In this document: one piece after another, positions 42,261 to 50,307 of the stretch
Position numbering within the stretch: position 1 is the first letter of the stretch
Layout: the number at the start of each line of letters is the position of its first letter
Source: Streptomyces sp. RKAG290
GTDB lineage: Bacteria > Actinomycetota > Actinomycetes > Streptomycetales > Streptomycetaceae
DNA: 64,000 nt
NCBI RefSeq assembly: GCF_023701695.1
Contig: NZ_JAJOZC010000001.1
Location: 2,852,001 to 2,916,000 of the forward strand
Reading direction: 5' to 3'
Program-made: the position numbers and the translations under genes
The notes under the pieces: model-generated
The model's database searches: none
What the model was told of the DNA's origin: nothing
What the model saw: only the letters and a program-made list of their open reading frames with translations

Positions 42261-42348
42261 TGCCTGTTTCCCTCGCGGCCGGGCGGATCAAGGAAGACCA
42301 GCGTGACACCGCAGGAATGCCGACCGGCGCCCGGGTCACCGGAGACCT

Positions 42349-42824
42349 CTAAGGCCGGAACACCGCCACCGCCTCACACCCCTCCTCCCGCCGGAACGCC
42401 ACCCGCAGCTCCATCCCGATGGCGAGCGCACCCTCCTCGCACTCCACGACCTGCGTCATCATCCGCGGCCCCTCGGCCAGGTCGACGACGGCGGCGACGT
42501 ACGGCACCCGGGCGCCGAACGGGGGCAGGTCGTTGCGGTGGACGACGGACCAGGTGTAGAGCGTGGCCCGGCCGCTCGCCCGTTCCCAGCCGACGTCCTC
42601 GCTCCAGCAGTGCGGGCAGAACTCGCGCGGGTAGTGGTGCGACCGGCCGCAGGCCCGGCAGTGTCGCAGCAGCAGGTGCCCTCAGCAGCGGCGTCCCAGT
42701 AGGGGCGGGTGAACGCGTCGGGTTCCGGCAGGTCGTAGCGGGGGGCCGGCGTGGGGGGCGGTGTGGTGGGCGGGGCCGATGCAGGGGCCGGATGGGAAGC
42801 CGGGGCCGGGGTGGGGGCCGTCAC
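42349..42824 (-). pseudogene. DUF35 Zn-ribbon/OB-fold gene with one-base frameshift
   Basis: GTG 42824 overlaps the DoxX stop by four bases and encodes a Pro/Ala-rich start, then YDLPEPDAFTRPYWDAAAEG. Past the CCC run at 42679-42681 (plus strand) the correct frame is one base off: it continues HLLLRHCRACGRSHHYPREF, the Zn-ribbon cysteines, LYTWSVVHRNDLPPFG and AVVDLAEGPRMMTQV to the stop at 42349. One extra G there would restore a 159-residue protein. Either a disrupted gene or a base-call error. If intact it would serve a thiolase-fold partner, such as the one at 33191. Confidence 0.8.
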
Positions 42825-43273
42825 AGGAAGAGTCCGGTCGCGTGGTCGAGGGACCACGCCTGCCAGGACATCGCGAACAACGCGACAAGCGATATCAGCG
42901 CCATCATCGCGTTCTGGCCCTGCTCCGCCCAGTCGTGGATCATCAGCACCAGGTAGAGCAGGTTGAGCAGGAGCCCGGCGACAAGGGCGACCGGTGTCAG
43001 GAATCCGGTGACCAGGCCCAGCCCCAGGGCGAGTTCCGCGTACACGACCACGTACGCCATGGTCTTCGGGCGCGGCGCGACGATCCGCTCGAAACCGCTC
43101 CCCACTGCCGCCCAGCGGTGCTTCCCCGCCACGTCCGCCGCCCAGGCGATGCCGGTACCGCGCTGGAACCAGCCCTTCTTGTCCTTGTGCCGCCAGCTCT
43201 CCAGCCACCACAGACCGAGGCCTATTCGGAGCACGGCGAGCCACTCGGCGCCGTCGAGCCAGATCGTCCGCAT
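42821..43273 (-). CDS. DoxX-family membrane protein
   Basis: 150 residues with four membrane helices (about 11-27, 73-92, 94-112, 119-137): LAVLRIGLGLWWLESWRHKDKKGWFQRGTG and YVVVYAELALGLGLVTGFLTPVALVAG. DoxX proteins relate to quinol oxidation or small-molecule redox at the membrane. It is the first gene of the DoxX-DUF35-thioesterase operon behind the operator at 43296-43310, so perhaps it transfers electrons from a catabolic oxidation. Confidence 0.85.
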   Translation of the reverse strand: MRTIWLDGAEWLAVLRIGLGLWWLESWRHKDKKGWFQRGTGIAWAADVAGKHRWAAVGSGFERIVAPRPKTMAYVVVYAELALGLGLVTGFLTPVALVAGLLLNLLYLVLMIHDWAEQGQNAMMALISLVALFAMSWQAWSLDHATGLFL

Positions 43274-43295
43274 GGGGCCCTCCCGTTCACCTAAT

Positions 43296-43310
43296 CTGAC
43301 GGTACGTCAG
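43296..43310. promoter_or_regulatory. Catabolic-regulon operator, copy 5
   Basis: CTGACGGTACGTCAG, perfect 6-3-6 palindrome, 23 bp upstream of the DoxX start and 136 bp before the divergent monooxygenase start. Confidence 0.77.
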
Positions 43311-43338
43311 TTCACCTGATGGCGACGGCCCGCGCAAG

Positions 43339-43387
43339 GGTGCGCACTCTTGATCAATTCCCAGGTGTGCACCCGTGATCAATTCGC
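43339..43387. repeat. Two 24-bp imperfect direct repeats upstream of the monooxygenase gene
   Basis: Copies at 43339-43362 and 43364-43387, 25 bp apart (about two and a half turns), share GTG-N-GCAC and TGATCAATTC-N-CA. Each contains the palindrome TGATCA. It lies 60-110 bp before the monooxygenase ATG and may bind a separate activator. Confidence 0.65.
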
Positions 43388-43445
43388 AATCGATTCCGGT
43401 CTTGACCGAGACCCATCAAGGAGTCGCGCGATTACGCTCCGAAGC

Positions 43446-44632
43446 ATGTCCGACAGCACATCTACCGCCGGTAGCCCACCCCAGCCCCCACCGACATCAC
43501 CGAGGACCGCCCCGTTTACGTCATCGGCGGCGGCCCGGGCGGTCTCGCCGCCGCGGCGGCCCTGCGCGAGCAAGGGGTACGGGCCGTCGTCCTTGAGAAG
43601 TCCGCAGACGTGGGCGCGTCCTGGCGGCGCCACTACGACCGGCTGCACCTGCACACCACCCGCCGCTGGTCCGCCCTCCCGGGGCTGGCGATGCCCCGCA
43701 AGTTCGGCCGCTGGGTCTCCCGCGACAACGTGGTGCGCTACCTGGAGAAGTACGCCGAGCACCACGAGCTGGAAGTGGTGACGGGTGTCGAGGTCTCCCG
43801 CATCGACCGGGCGCCGGACGGCACCGGCTGGCGGCTGACCGCGACCGGCGGCCGTGAGCTGACCGGGCGGGCCGTGGTCGTGGCCACCGGCTTCAACCAC
43901 ACCCCGCGGGTCCCGGACTGGCCCGGGCGCGACACCTTCACCGGCGAACTGGCGCACGCCTCGGACTACCGCAACGCGACGCCCTACGCGGGCAAGGACG
44001 TCCTCGTCGTGGGCGTCGGCAACACGGGGGCGGAGATCGCCGTCGACCTGGTGGAGGGCGGCGCCTCGCGAGTGCGGCTCGCGGTGCGCACCGTTCCGCA
44101 CATCCTGCGCCGCTCCACGGCGGGCTGGCCTGCGCAGGCCACCGGCATCCTCGTACGCCGGCTGCCGGTCGCACTCGTCGACCGCGCCGCGGGCCTGATG
44201 GCCCGCGCCACCATGCCCGACCTCACCGAGAAGGGGCTCCCCCGCCCGGACACCGGCCTGTACTCACGGGTCAAGGACGGTGCGATCCCGATCCAGGACG
44301 TCGGGCTGATCGACGCGGTGAAGAGCGGCGGCGTGGTGCCGGTCGCGGCCGTCGAGTCGTTCGACAAGGACGCCGTGGTGCTGGCCGACGGGACCCGGAT
44401 CACCCCGGACGCGGTGATCGCCGCGACCGGCTACCTGCGAGCCCTGGAGGGGCTGGTCGGCCACCTCGGAGTGCTGGACGCCCGGGGCCGGCCGGTGGTG
44501 CACGGCGGCCGTACGCCGAAGCAGGCACCCGGCCTGTACTTCACCGGGTTCACGAACCCGATCAGCGGCATGTTCCGCGAAATGGCCCTGGACGCGCGGA
44601 AGATCGCGAAGAGGGTGGGCCGCGCGGGGTGA
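43446..44632 (+). pseudogene. Flavin-dependent monooxygenase gene with N-terminal frameshift
   Basis: ATG 43446 starts MSDSTSTAGSPPQPP. After the C-run at 43485-43489 the coding frame is one base short; the rest reads VYVIGGGPGGLAAAAALREQGV (FAD motif), GASWRRHYDRLHLHTTRRWSALPG, ATGFNHTPRVPDWPG (FxGxxxHxx-like) and DVLVVGVGNTGAEIAVDL (NADPH motif), ending KRVGRAG. No start codon exists in that frame before the FAD motif. One added C would give about 396 residues. It belongs to the FMO/Baeyer-Villiger-like family and could oxygenate a ring or ketone. Pseudogene or sequencing error. Confidence 0.8.
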
Positions 44633-44665
44633 TCCGTGGGTGACGGGTTCCCGTGGGGGCCCTTT

Positions 44666-44855
44666 GCCCTCAATCGCCGGGCGGGCTTGAAGTGGTCGCC
44701 CGGCGGGGTGCGGGGCCCCGTGGTGCGGGCCCCCGTGGTGCGGGCCCCCGTGGTGCGGGCCCCCGTGACGCGCGGGCCCCCGTGACGCGCGGGCCCCCGT
44801 GACGCGCGGGCCCCCGTGGAGCCCGCCTTGCCCTCAATCGCCGGGCGGGCTTGAA
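44666..44855. repeat. Dispersed repeats bracketing two G/C-rich tandem arrays
   Basis: Both ends carry the same 26-mer, beginning GCCCTCAATCGCCGGGCGGG. The interior holds about three 15-bp and three 17-bp tandem units. Identical outer copies suggest duplication or recombination between them. Confidence 0.7.
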
Positions 44856-45184
44856 GTGGCCACCGGCCCCGCGGGAGCACCCGTGGGGGGTGACCCGGGG
44901 CCCCTCCGGGGCGTCTCCTCGGGCGCCGAACGTTCTGCGGGTACGCGGGATGGGCCGGGTATCCGTTCGGCGCCCTGCGGGGACTCCCCTGCACGTCCCC
45001 GGGTCGGTCGTCGGGACAGTGCGGGTGGGTGGGTGGGTGAGTGGGTGCGGGTGAGCGTGGGTTGGGGGAGGGTGCACAGGGGGAGGGGCTCGGGGGGTGT
45101 CGGTCGAGGGGGTTGTGGGTTCTGCTGGTGGTCGTTGAGGGCGGGCGGAAGCGTCACTCTCAGCCTTTGCCTGCACGACCATTC

Positions 45185-45223
45185 CTGACGGGGCGTCAGT
45201 TCAGTAACCTGACACTGCGTCAG
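45185..45223. promoter_or_regulatory. Catabolic-regulon operators, copies 6 and 7 in tandem
   Basis: CTGACGGGGCGTCAG (45185-45199, perfect) and CTGACACTGCGTCAG (45209-45223, one mismatch) are 24 bp apart centre to centre, that is, on nearly the same helix face. They precede the CoA ligase by 63 bp. Confidence 0.77.
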
Positions 45224-45285
45224 CTCATGACGCCGGCCGGGCAGCACGAGGGCCGACGGACCTTCGAGCAGGAGTGGGCGGAACG

Positions 45286-47514
45286 ATGCTTGGATCGACT
45301 CACGGCACCCTCACCACCGACTTCCGCGCCAGGGTGGTGGCCTGCGGCGAGGAGCCGCATGCCGCCGTCCACAGCATGGCGGCCGCGGCCGCGGAAGGCG
45401 ATCTCGATGTCAGCGGCCGGCCGCTGCACGCCACCGTGCCGGACCTGGACCGGTTCTTCCGGCCCGAGTCCGTGGCCGTCATCGGCGCCTCGGACACCGA
45501 GGGGCGGCCCAACACCGGGATCACCCGGCAGCTGATCGCCTGGGCCGAGCGGGTCGGGGCGCGGCTGTATCCCGTACATCCCACGCGCGAGTCCGTCTTC
45601 GGGCGGTCGTGCTCCCCTTCCGTCGCGGCGTTGCCCGAGCAGGTGGACCTGGCGGTGCTACTGGTCGGCGACCCGCTCCCGGTGATCGAGGAGCTCGCGC
45701 AGGCCAAGGTGAAGTTCGCCGTCGCCTTCGCCTCCGGCTTCGCCGAGACGGGGGCCGAGGGCGCCGCCGCGCAGGCCAGGCTGGCCGCCGCGGTGGAACG
45801 CTCGGGGCTGCGGCTGCTCGGGCCGAACACCAACCTCAACGCTTTCGAGGAGTTCCGCGACGACCTGGACGGGCCGGCGATCGCGCTGATCACCCAGTCC
45901 GGCCACCAGGGACGCCCCGTCTACACCCTCCAGGAGCTGGGCGTGCGGCTCTCGCACTGGGCTCCCACGGGCAACGAGGCGGACCTGGAGACCGCCGACT
46001 TCATCGGGTACTTCTCCCAGCGCCCCGAGGTCGGGGCCATCGCCTGTTACGTGGAGGGGCTCAAGGACGGACGCGCCTTCCTGCTCGCCGCCGACCGGGC
46101 CGCACGGGCCGGTGTCCCGGTGGTGGCCGTCAAGGTGGGTCGTACGGAGACGGGGGCCAGGATGGCCGCGTCACACACCGGCAAGCTGACCGGCGCCGAC
46201 CAGGTCGTCGACGCGGCGATGCGGCAGTTCGGCGTGATCCGGGTGGACGGTCTCGACGAGCTCCAGGACACCGCGGCCCTGCTGGCGCGGGCACGGAAGC
46301 CGCTGGCCGACGGGGTCGTGGTGTATTCGATCTCGGGCGGCACGGGCGCGCACTTCTCGGACCTGGCGACCGCCGCGGGCCTGGAGATCCCAGTCCTGTC
46401 CGAGGCGAAGCAAGCCGAGCTGCACACCTGGATACCCGGCTACCTGAACGTGGCGAACCCGGTCGACAACGGCGGGCACCCGGTGGGCGACTGGCGCGGC
46501 CGGAAGATCATCGACGCGATTCTCGCCGACCCCGGGGTCGGGGTGCTGATCTGTCCGATCACCGGCCCCTTCCCGCCGATGAGCGACAAGCTCGCGCAGG
46601 ACCTGGTGGACGCGGCGGAGGCCACGGACAAGCTGGTGTGCGTGGTGTGGGGTTCGCCGGTCGGCACGGAGGACGCCTACCGCACGACGCTGCTCGGCTC
46701 GTCCCGCGTGGCCACCTTCCGTACGTTCGGCAACTGCATCAGCGCGGTGAAGGCCTATCTGGACCACCACCGGTTCGCCGCCTCCTACCGCTCCCCCTTC
46801 GACGAGGCACCGCGCACGCCTTCGCCCTCCTTCCGCAAGGCGCAGGCCCTGATGCGCCCGGGTCACCAGCTGAGCGAGCACGCGGCGAAGCAGCTGCTGC
46901 GGGCGTACGGAATCCGGGTGCCCAGGGAGCAGTTGGTGACCAGCGCCGCGGCTGCGGTCCGGGGGGCGGGCCTGGTCGGCTACCCCGTCGTCATGAAGGC
47001 GTCCGGCGCGCGACTGGCCCACAAGACCGAACTGGGCCTGGTCAAGGTCGGCCTCACCTCCGCGAGCCAGGTGCGCGACGCCTATCGGGAGCTCACCGAC
47101 ATCGCGCGTTACGAGGACGTCGAGCTGGACGGCATCCTGGTCTGCCAGATGGTCGAGCGGGGCGTCGAGATGATGGTCGGCGTCACCCACGACGCCCTGT
47201 TCGGCCCGACCGTGACCGTCGGGCTCGGTGGCGTGCTGGTCGAGGTGCTGCACGATGCGGCGGTGCGGGTGCCGCCGTTCGGCGAGGACCAGGCGCGGGC
47301 GATGCTCGGGGAACTGCGCGGCCGCGCCCTGCTCGAAGGGGTGCGCGGCGGCCCGCCGGTCGACGTGGACGCACTCGTCGAAGTCGTGCTGCGCGTGCAG
47401 CGGATGGCGCTGGAACTGGGCGACGACCTCAGCGAACTGGACATCAATCCGCTGATGGTGCTGGGCCGCGGGCAGGGCGCGGTGGCGCTGGACGCGCTCG
47501 CCGTCTGCCGCTGA
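45286..47514 (+). CDS. Acyl-CoA synthetase (NDP-forming), acetate--CoA ligase family
   Basis: 742 residues from ATG 45286 (GGAG about 14 bases upstream). Domains: CoA-binding Rossmann (FFRPESVAVIGASDTEGRPNTGI, about 50-180), succinyl-CoA-synthetase-like flavodoxin domain with the phospho-histidine loop MAASHTGKLTGAD near residue 290, and a C-terminal ATP-grasp (AYGIRVPREQLVTS...GYPVVMKASGARLAHKTELG). It activates an acid using ATP to ADP, unlike the AMP-forming FadD enzymes nearby. It forms an operon with the hydratase gene and is behind two operator copies. Confidence 0.87.
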   Translation: MLGSTHGTLTTDFRARVVACGEEPHAAVHSMAAAAAEGDLDVSGRPLHATVPDLDRFFRPESVAVIGASDTEGRPNTGITRQLIAWAERVGARLYPVHPTRESVFGRSCSPSVAALPEQVDLAVLLVGDPLPVIEELAQAKVKFAVAFASGFAETGAEGAAAQARLAAAVERSGLRLLGPNTNLNAFEEFRDDLDGPAIALITQSGHQGRPVYTLQELGVRLSHWAPTGNEADLETADFIGYFSQRPEVGAIACYVEGLKDGRAFLLAADRAARAGVPVVAVKVGRTETGARMAASHTGKLTGADQVVDAAMRQFGVIRVDGLDELQDTAALLARARKPLADGVVVYSISGGTGAHFSDLATAAGLEIPVLSEAKQAELHTWIPGYLNVANPVDNGGHPVGDWRGRKIIDAILADPGVGVLICPITGPFPPMSDKLAQDLVDAAEATDKLVCVVWGSPVGTEDAYRTTLLGSSRVATFRTFGNCISAVKAYLDHHRFAASYRSPFDEAPRTPSPSFRKAQALMRPGHQLSEHAAKQLLRAYGIRVPREQLVTSAAAAVRGAGLVGYPVVMKASGARLAHKTELGLVKVGLTSASQVRDAYRELTDIARYEDVELDGILVCQMVERGVEMMVGVTHDALFGPTVTVGLGGVLVEVLHDAAVRVPPFGEDQARAMLGELRGRALLEGVRGGPPVDVDALVEVVLRVQRMALELGDDLSELDINPLMVLGRGQGAVALDALAVCR

Positions 47515-47593
47515 CCGGCCCCCGCCGCCGACCGCCGCCCTCCCTGGCCACCGGCCCCGCCGTCCGACCCGCCACCTGCGCAGGAGCTGCCTC

Positions 47594-48433
47594 ATGCCGT
47601 CCTCCCCCGAAGACACCACCGACCACGCCGACCCGTCCGGATCGCCTGAGTCATTGATACTCCACGCCACTGACAACGGCGTCTCGTGGATCACCCTCAA
47701 CCGTCCCGAGGCGATGAACGCCGTCACCTGGGACCAGCGCGAACGCGTCATCGCCCTGCTCGCCGAGGCCTCCGCCGACCCCGGGGTCCGGGCCGTCGTC
47801 CTGACCGCGACCGGTCGCGGCTTCTGCGCGGGCGCCGACCTGCGGGGCGCCCCGGCGACCGGCGACCGGGTGCCGGGCGATGTCGCCCGGACGATCCGGC
47901 TCGGCGCGCAGCGCCTGATCGCCGCGGTCCTGGACTGCGAGAAACCCGTCATCGCGGCCGTCAACGGCACGGCGGCCGGTATCGGCGCCCACCTCGCGTT
48001 CGCCTGCGATCTGGTGCTGGCCGCCGAATCGGCCAGGTTCATCGAGGTGTTCGTACGCCGTGGCCTCGTACCGGACGGCGGTGGCGCATACCTGTTGCCG
48101 CGACTGGTCGGACCGCAGCGCGCGAAGGAGCTGATGTTCTTCGGGGACTCGCTCCCGGCGGCGGACGCCGAGCGCCTTGGGCTGGTCAACCGGACGGTGC
48201 CGGACGCGGAATTGGCGGCGACGGCACGGTCGTGGGCCCAGCGGCTGGCCGAGGGCCCGACCCGCTCGATCGCTCTGACCAAGCAGCTGGTCAACGCGTC
48301 GTTGGACGCCGACCGGGCCACGGCGTTCGCCGCCGAGGCCATGGCCCAGGAGATCAACATGACGACGCGGGACGCCAACGAGGGCGTGGCGAGCTTCGTG
48401 GAGCGCCGGGCCCCGAAGTACCGGGGTGTCTAG
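47594..48433 (+). CDS. Enoyl-CoA hydratase/isomerase family protein
   Basis: 279-residue crotonase: VSWITLNRPEAMNAVTWDQR, VVLTATGRGFCAGADLRG, AVNGTAAGIGAHLAFACDLVLAAESARF, and IEVFVRRGLVPDGGGAYLLPRLVG, with Glu-containing catalytic positions of the hydratase type less clear. ATG 47594 has GGAG upstream. It follows the CoA ligase by 79 bp and is probably co-transcribed. A terminator-like hairpin lies immediately after. Confidence 0.87.
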   Translation: MPSSPEDTTDHADPSGSPESLILHATDNGVSWITLNRPEAMNAVTWDQRERVIALLAEASADPGVRAVVLTATGRGFCAGADLRGAPATGDRVPGDVARTIRLGAQRLIAAVLDCEKPVIAAVNGTAAGIGAHLAFACDLVLAAESARFIEVFVRRGLVPDGGGAYLLPRLVGPQRAKELMFFGDSLPAADAERLGLVNRTVPDAELAATARSWAQRLAEGPTRSIALTKQLVNASLDADRATAFAAEAMAQEINMTTRDANEGVASFVERRAPKYRGV

Positions 48434-48434
48434 G

Positions 48435-48465
48435 GTCCTTCGTCCGGACGATCCGAACGAAGGAC
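48435..48465. terminator. Convergent terminator, related to the 41393 element
   Basis: Arms GTCCTTCGTCCGGA (48435-48448) and TCCGAACGAAGGAC (48452-48465) pair with one mismatch around CGA. It serves the convergent hydratase and SDR genes. Its arms resemble the inverted ends of the 41393-41477 element. Confidence 0.7.
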
Positions 48466-48484
48466 ACCGGGGTCGGCCCCCCTT

Positions 48485-49309
48485 TCACCCCGGCGCCAGG
48501 CGGCTGAGGGTCTCCCAGGCCCGGTACTGCTCGGCGCGGGCCCGGTCCATCTCCTGGACGAGGTCGAAGGACCGGTCACCGAGGATCAGGCGCCTCGGCG
48601 GGTCCGGAAGGCCGGCCAGTTCCATGAGGGCCGGCGCCGCCGTGCTGGGGTCCGGGCCTGCGTCCTCGCCCCACATCTCGGCCAGCCGGGCGCGCAGTTC
48701 GTCGTACGCGGGGTCCGGGGCGGTGGCCGTGGTGCCCGCCGTGAACAGCCCGGTGGAGTAGCCGCCCATCTGCACGACGGTGACCTTGACCCCGAACTGC
48801 TCGACCTCCATCGCCAGCGCCTCGCTGACCGAGTCGAGCGCCGCCTTCCCCGCCCCGTAGAACCCGACGGAGGCCATGCCCCCGCCGGTCCCCATCGACG
48901 TGATCTGCAGCAGGCGTCCGGTGCCCCGCGCACGCAGGTGGGGGAGCACGGCCTGGGCCACCCAGACCGCACCGAAGAAGTTGACGTCGAGATGGTCCCG
49001 GATCTGTTCCTCCGTGGCCTCCTCCACCATCCCGTACAGCAGACCGCCCGCATTGTTGACCACCACATCGAGGCCCCGGCCGCCGAAGGCCACCGCCCGC
49101 TCCACCGTCTCGAACACAGCTCGGCGGTCGGCGACGTCCAGGGACAGTCGCAGCAGGTCGTCCGGGTACTTCTCCGCCAGGTCACCCAGCGGCGCGACGT
49201 CGCGGGAGGCCGCCACGACCCGCTCCCCGGCGGAAAGCGCGGCCTCGGTGAAAGCCCGGCCCAGGCCGCGGGAGGCGCCGGTGATGAACCAGGTCCTGGT
49301 GCTCGGCAC
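48485..49309 (-). CDS. Short-chain dehydrogenase/reductase
   Basis: 274-residue classical SDR: WFITGASRGLGRAFTEAAL (cofactor), DVVVNNAGGLLYG, ITSMGTGGGMASVGFYGAGKAALD (catalytic S, Y, K). ATG 49309. NADP(H) is likely from the Arg after TGAS. Two closely spaced palindromes of another sequence (49347-49386) lie upstream, so regulation differs from the CTGACG regulon. It may act on steroid- or polyketide-like alcohols; the substrate is unknown. Confidence 0.87.
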   Translation of the reverse strand: MPSTRTWFITGASRGLGRAFTEAALSAGERVVAASRDVAPLGDLAEKYPDDLLRLSLDVADRRAVFETVERAVAFGGRGLDVVVNNAGGLLYGMVEEATEEQIRDHLDVNFFGAVWVAQAVLPHLRARGTGRLLQITSMGTGGGMASVGFYGAGKAALDSVSEALAMEVEQFGVKVTVVQMGGYSTGLFTAGTTATAPDPAYDELRARLAEMWGEDAGPDPSTAAPALMELAGLPDPPRRLILGDRSFDLVQEMDRARAEQYRAWETLSRLAPG

Positions 49310-49346
49310 GTCGTCACACTCCTTCGTTCACGCGGTCGCCGTCACC

Positions 49347-49386
49347 CGTCTCGAACGAGACGATACGGCCCGTCTCGTTCGAGGTT
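49347..49386. promoter_or_regulatory. Paired palindromes upstream of the SDR gene
   Basis: CGTCTCGAACGAGACG (49347-49362, perfect, 7-2-7) and the related CGTCTCGTTCGAGGTT (49371-49386, diverged) are 24 bp apart. The motif is different from the catabolic operator and probably belongs to another TetR-type regulator controlling the SDR gene. Confidence 0.65.
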
Positions 49387-49560
49387 AGACGATGCCGGAA
49401 TCCCGCGCCAGCGGGTTGGCAACAGTGACTCTCCCGGTGCGGGCTTCGGTCCGGGTTCCGGTGCGGCCTTCCAGCCGGTTTCCTGCCGGGCTTCCTGCCG
49501 GGGTTCTCGTCTCATGAGGAGCGAACCTAGGAGCGGCGTGAACACAAGACCCGGCCCGAA

Positions 49561-49581
49561 CGTCAGGGGCGGCCCCTGACG
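49561..49581. promoter_or_regulatory. 21-bp perfect palindrome
   Basis: Arms CGTCAGGGGC and GCCCCTGACG around a single G. The outer CGTCAG/CTGACG are the half-sites of the catabolic operator turned outward. It is 30 bp from the regular copy at 49611-49625. It could be a secondary operator or a hairpin. Confidence 0.5.
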
Positions 49582-49610
49582 AAGGTCGGGGGTTCTCCCG
49601 CCCTTCCAAT

Positions 49611-49625
49611 CTGACGCTCCGTCAG
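49611..49625. promoter_or_regulatory. Catabolic-regulon operator, copy 8
   Basis: CTGACGCTCCGTCAG, a perfect 6-3-6 palindrome, 31 bp upstream of the flavin reductase start. Confidence 0.77.
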
Positions 49626-49655
49626 CTCTAATCGAAGAGTGATGGGACACGAAGA

Positions 49656-50285
49656 ATGATGGGACACGCAGGCATGGCCGCAACGGCCATCCGCTACCTC
49701 AGGTCCGTCGGCGCCGCGACGACCGCGGCCCCGGTGCCGGTCGATCCGCTGCCGCGCCCGATGCTGCGAGCCGTCGCCGACGACGAGCGGCCGCCTGTCG
49801 AACCGGGTGAATTCCGTCGCGTGCTGGGCCACTTCGCCAGCGGGGTCACCATCGTCACCGCGCACGACCCGGACGACGAGGCCGGGCCGGCCGGTTTCGC
49901 CTGCCAGTCCTTCGCGTCGCTGTCCCTCGATCCGCCGCTGGTCACCTTCATGGTCGCCCGCACCTCGACGACCTGGCCGCGCATCGCCCGCGCCGGCGCC
50001 TTCTGCGTCAACATCCTGGGGGCGGACCAGGGCGCGCTGTGCCGGGGCTTCGCGGTCAGCGGGGCCGACAAGTTCGCCGGGGTGGCCCACTCCCCCGCCC
50101 CCGCGACCGGGTCGCCGCTGCTGGACGCCGTGCCCGCCTGGATCGACTGCCGCATCCAGGCCGTCCACACCGGCGGCGACCATCTGATCGTGGTCGGCCG
50201 GGTGGAGGCGCTGGGGGCGGCGGACGGGGCCGGGGGTGGTCCGCTGCTCTTCCACCAGGGGGCGTTCGGGCGCTTCAGCGGCTGA
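49656..50285 (+). CDS. HsaB-like flavin reductase
   Basis: 209-residue FMN split-barrel reductase that supplies reduced flavin to a monooxygenase. The core FRRVLGHFASGVTIVTAHD, FACQSFASLSLDPPLVTFMVARTS, AGAFCVNILGADQ and DKFAGVAHSPAPATGSPLLDAVPAWIDC, followed by HTGGDHLIVVGRVEAL, strongly resembles HsaB of steroid A-ring hydroxylation. No HsaA partner is in the window. An ATG at 49674 is an alternative start. Operator copy 8 lies upstream. Confidence 0.87.
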   Translation: MMGHAGMAATAIRYLRSVGAATTAAPVPVDPLPRPMLRAVADDERPPVEPGEFRRVLGHFASGVTIVTAHDPDDEAGPAGFACQSFASLSLDPPLVTFMVARTSTTWPRIARAGAFCVNILGADQGALCRGFAVSGADKFAGVAHSPAPATGSPLLDAVPAWIDCRIQAVHTGGDHLIVVGRVEALGAADGAGGGPLLFHQGAFGRFSG

Positions 50286-50307
50286 GCCGCGCGTGGGCGG
50301 GCTCCGC

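Larger units (their letters stand above)
44633..45285. other. Repeat-rich intergenic region before the ADP-forming CoA ligase
   Basis: 653 bp without a gene. From left: two dispersed repeats (44666-44691 and 44830-44855) flank tandem arrays with units GTGGTGCGGGCCCCC (15 bp) and GTGACGCGCGGGCCCCC (17 bp) at about 44711-44818. Then a G/T-rich stretch (TGGGTGGGTGGGTGAGTGGG near 45026) and two catabolic operators (45185-45223). Confidence 0.6.
49310..49655. other. Divergent control region between SDR and flavin reductase genes
   Basis: 346 bp. Contains two TetR-like palindromes (49347-49386), a short Arg/Gly/Pro-type repeat CGG-rich stretch (49440-49510), a 21-bp perfect palindrome (49561-49581) and operator copy 8 (49611-49625). 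No gene is supported. Confidence 0.5.

Noticed and set aside
44711..44818. G/C-rich repeats as a CRISPR array
   Set aside because: 15- and 17-bp units are directly abutting without unique spacers or cas genes.
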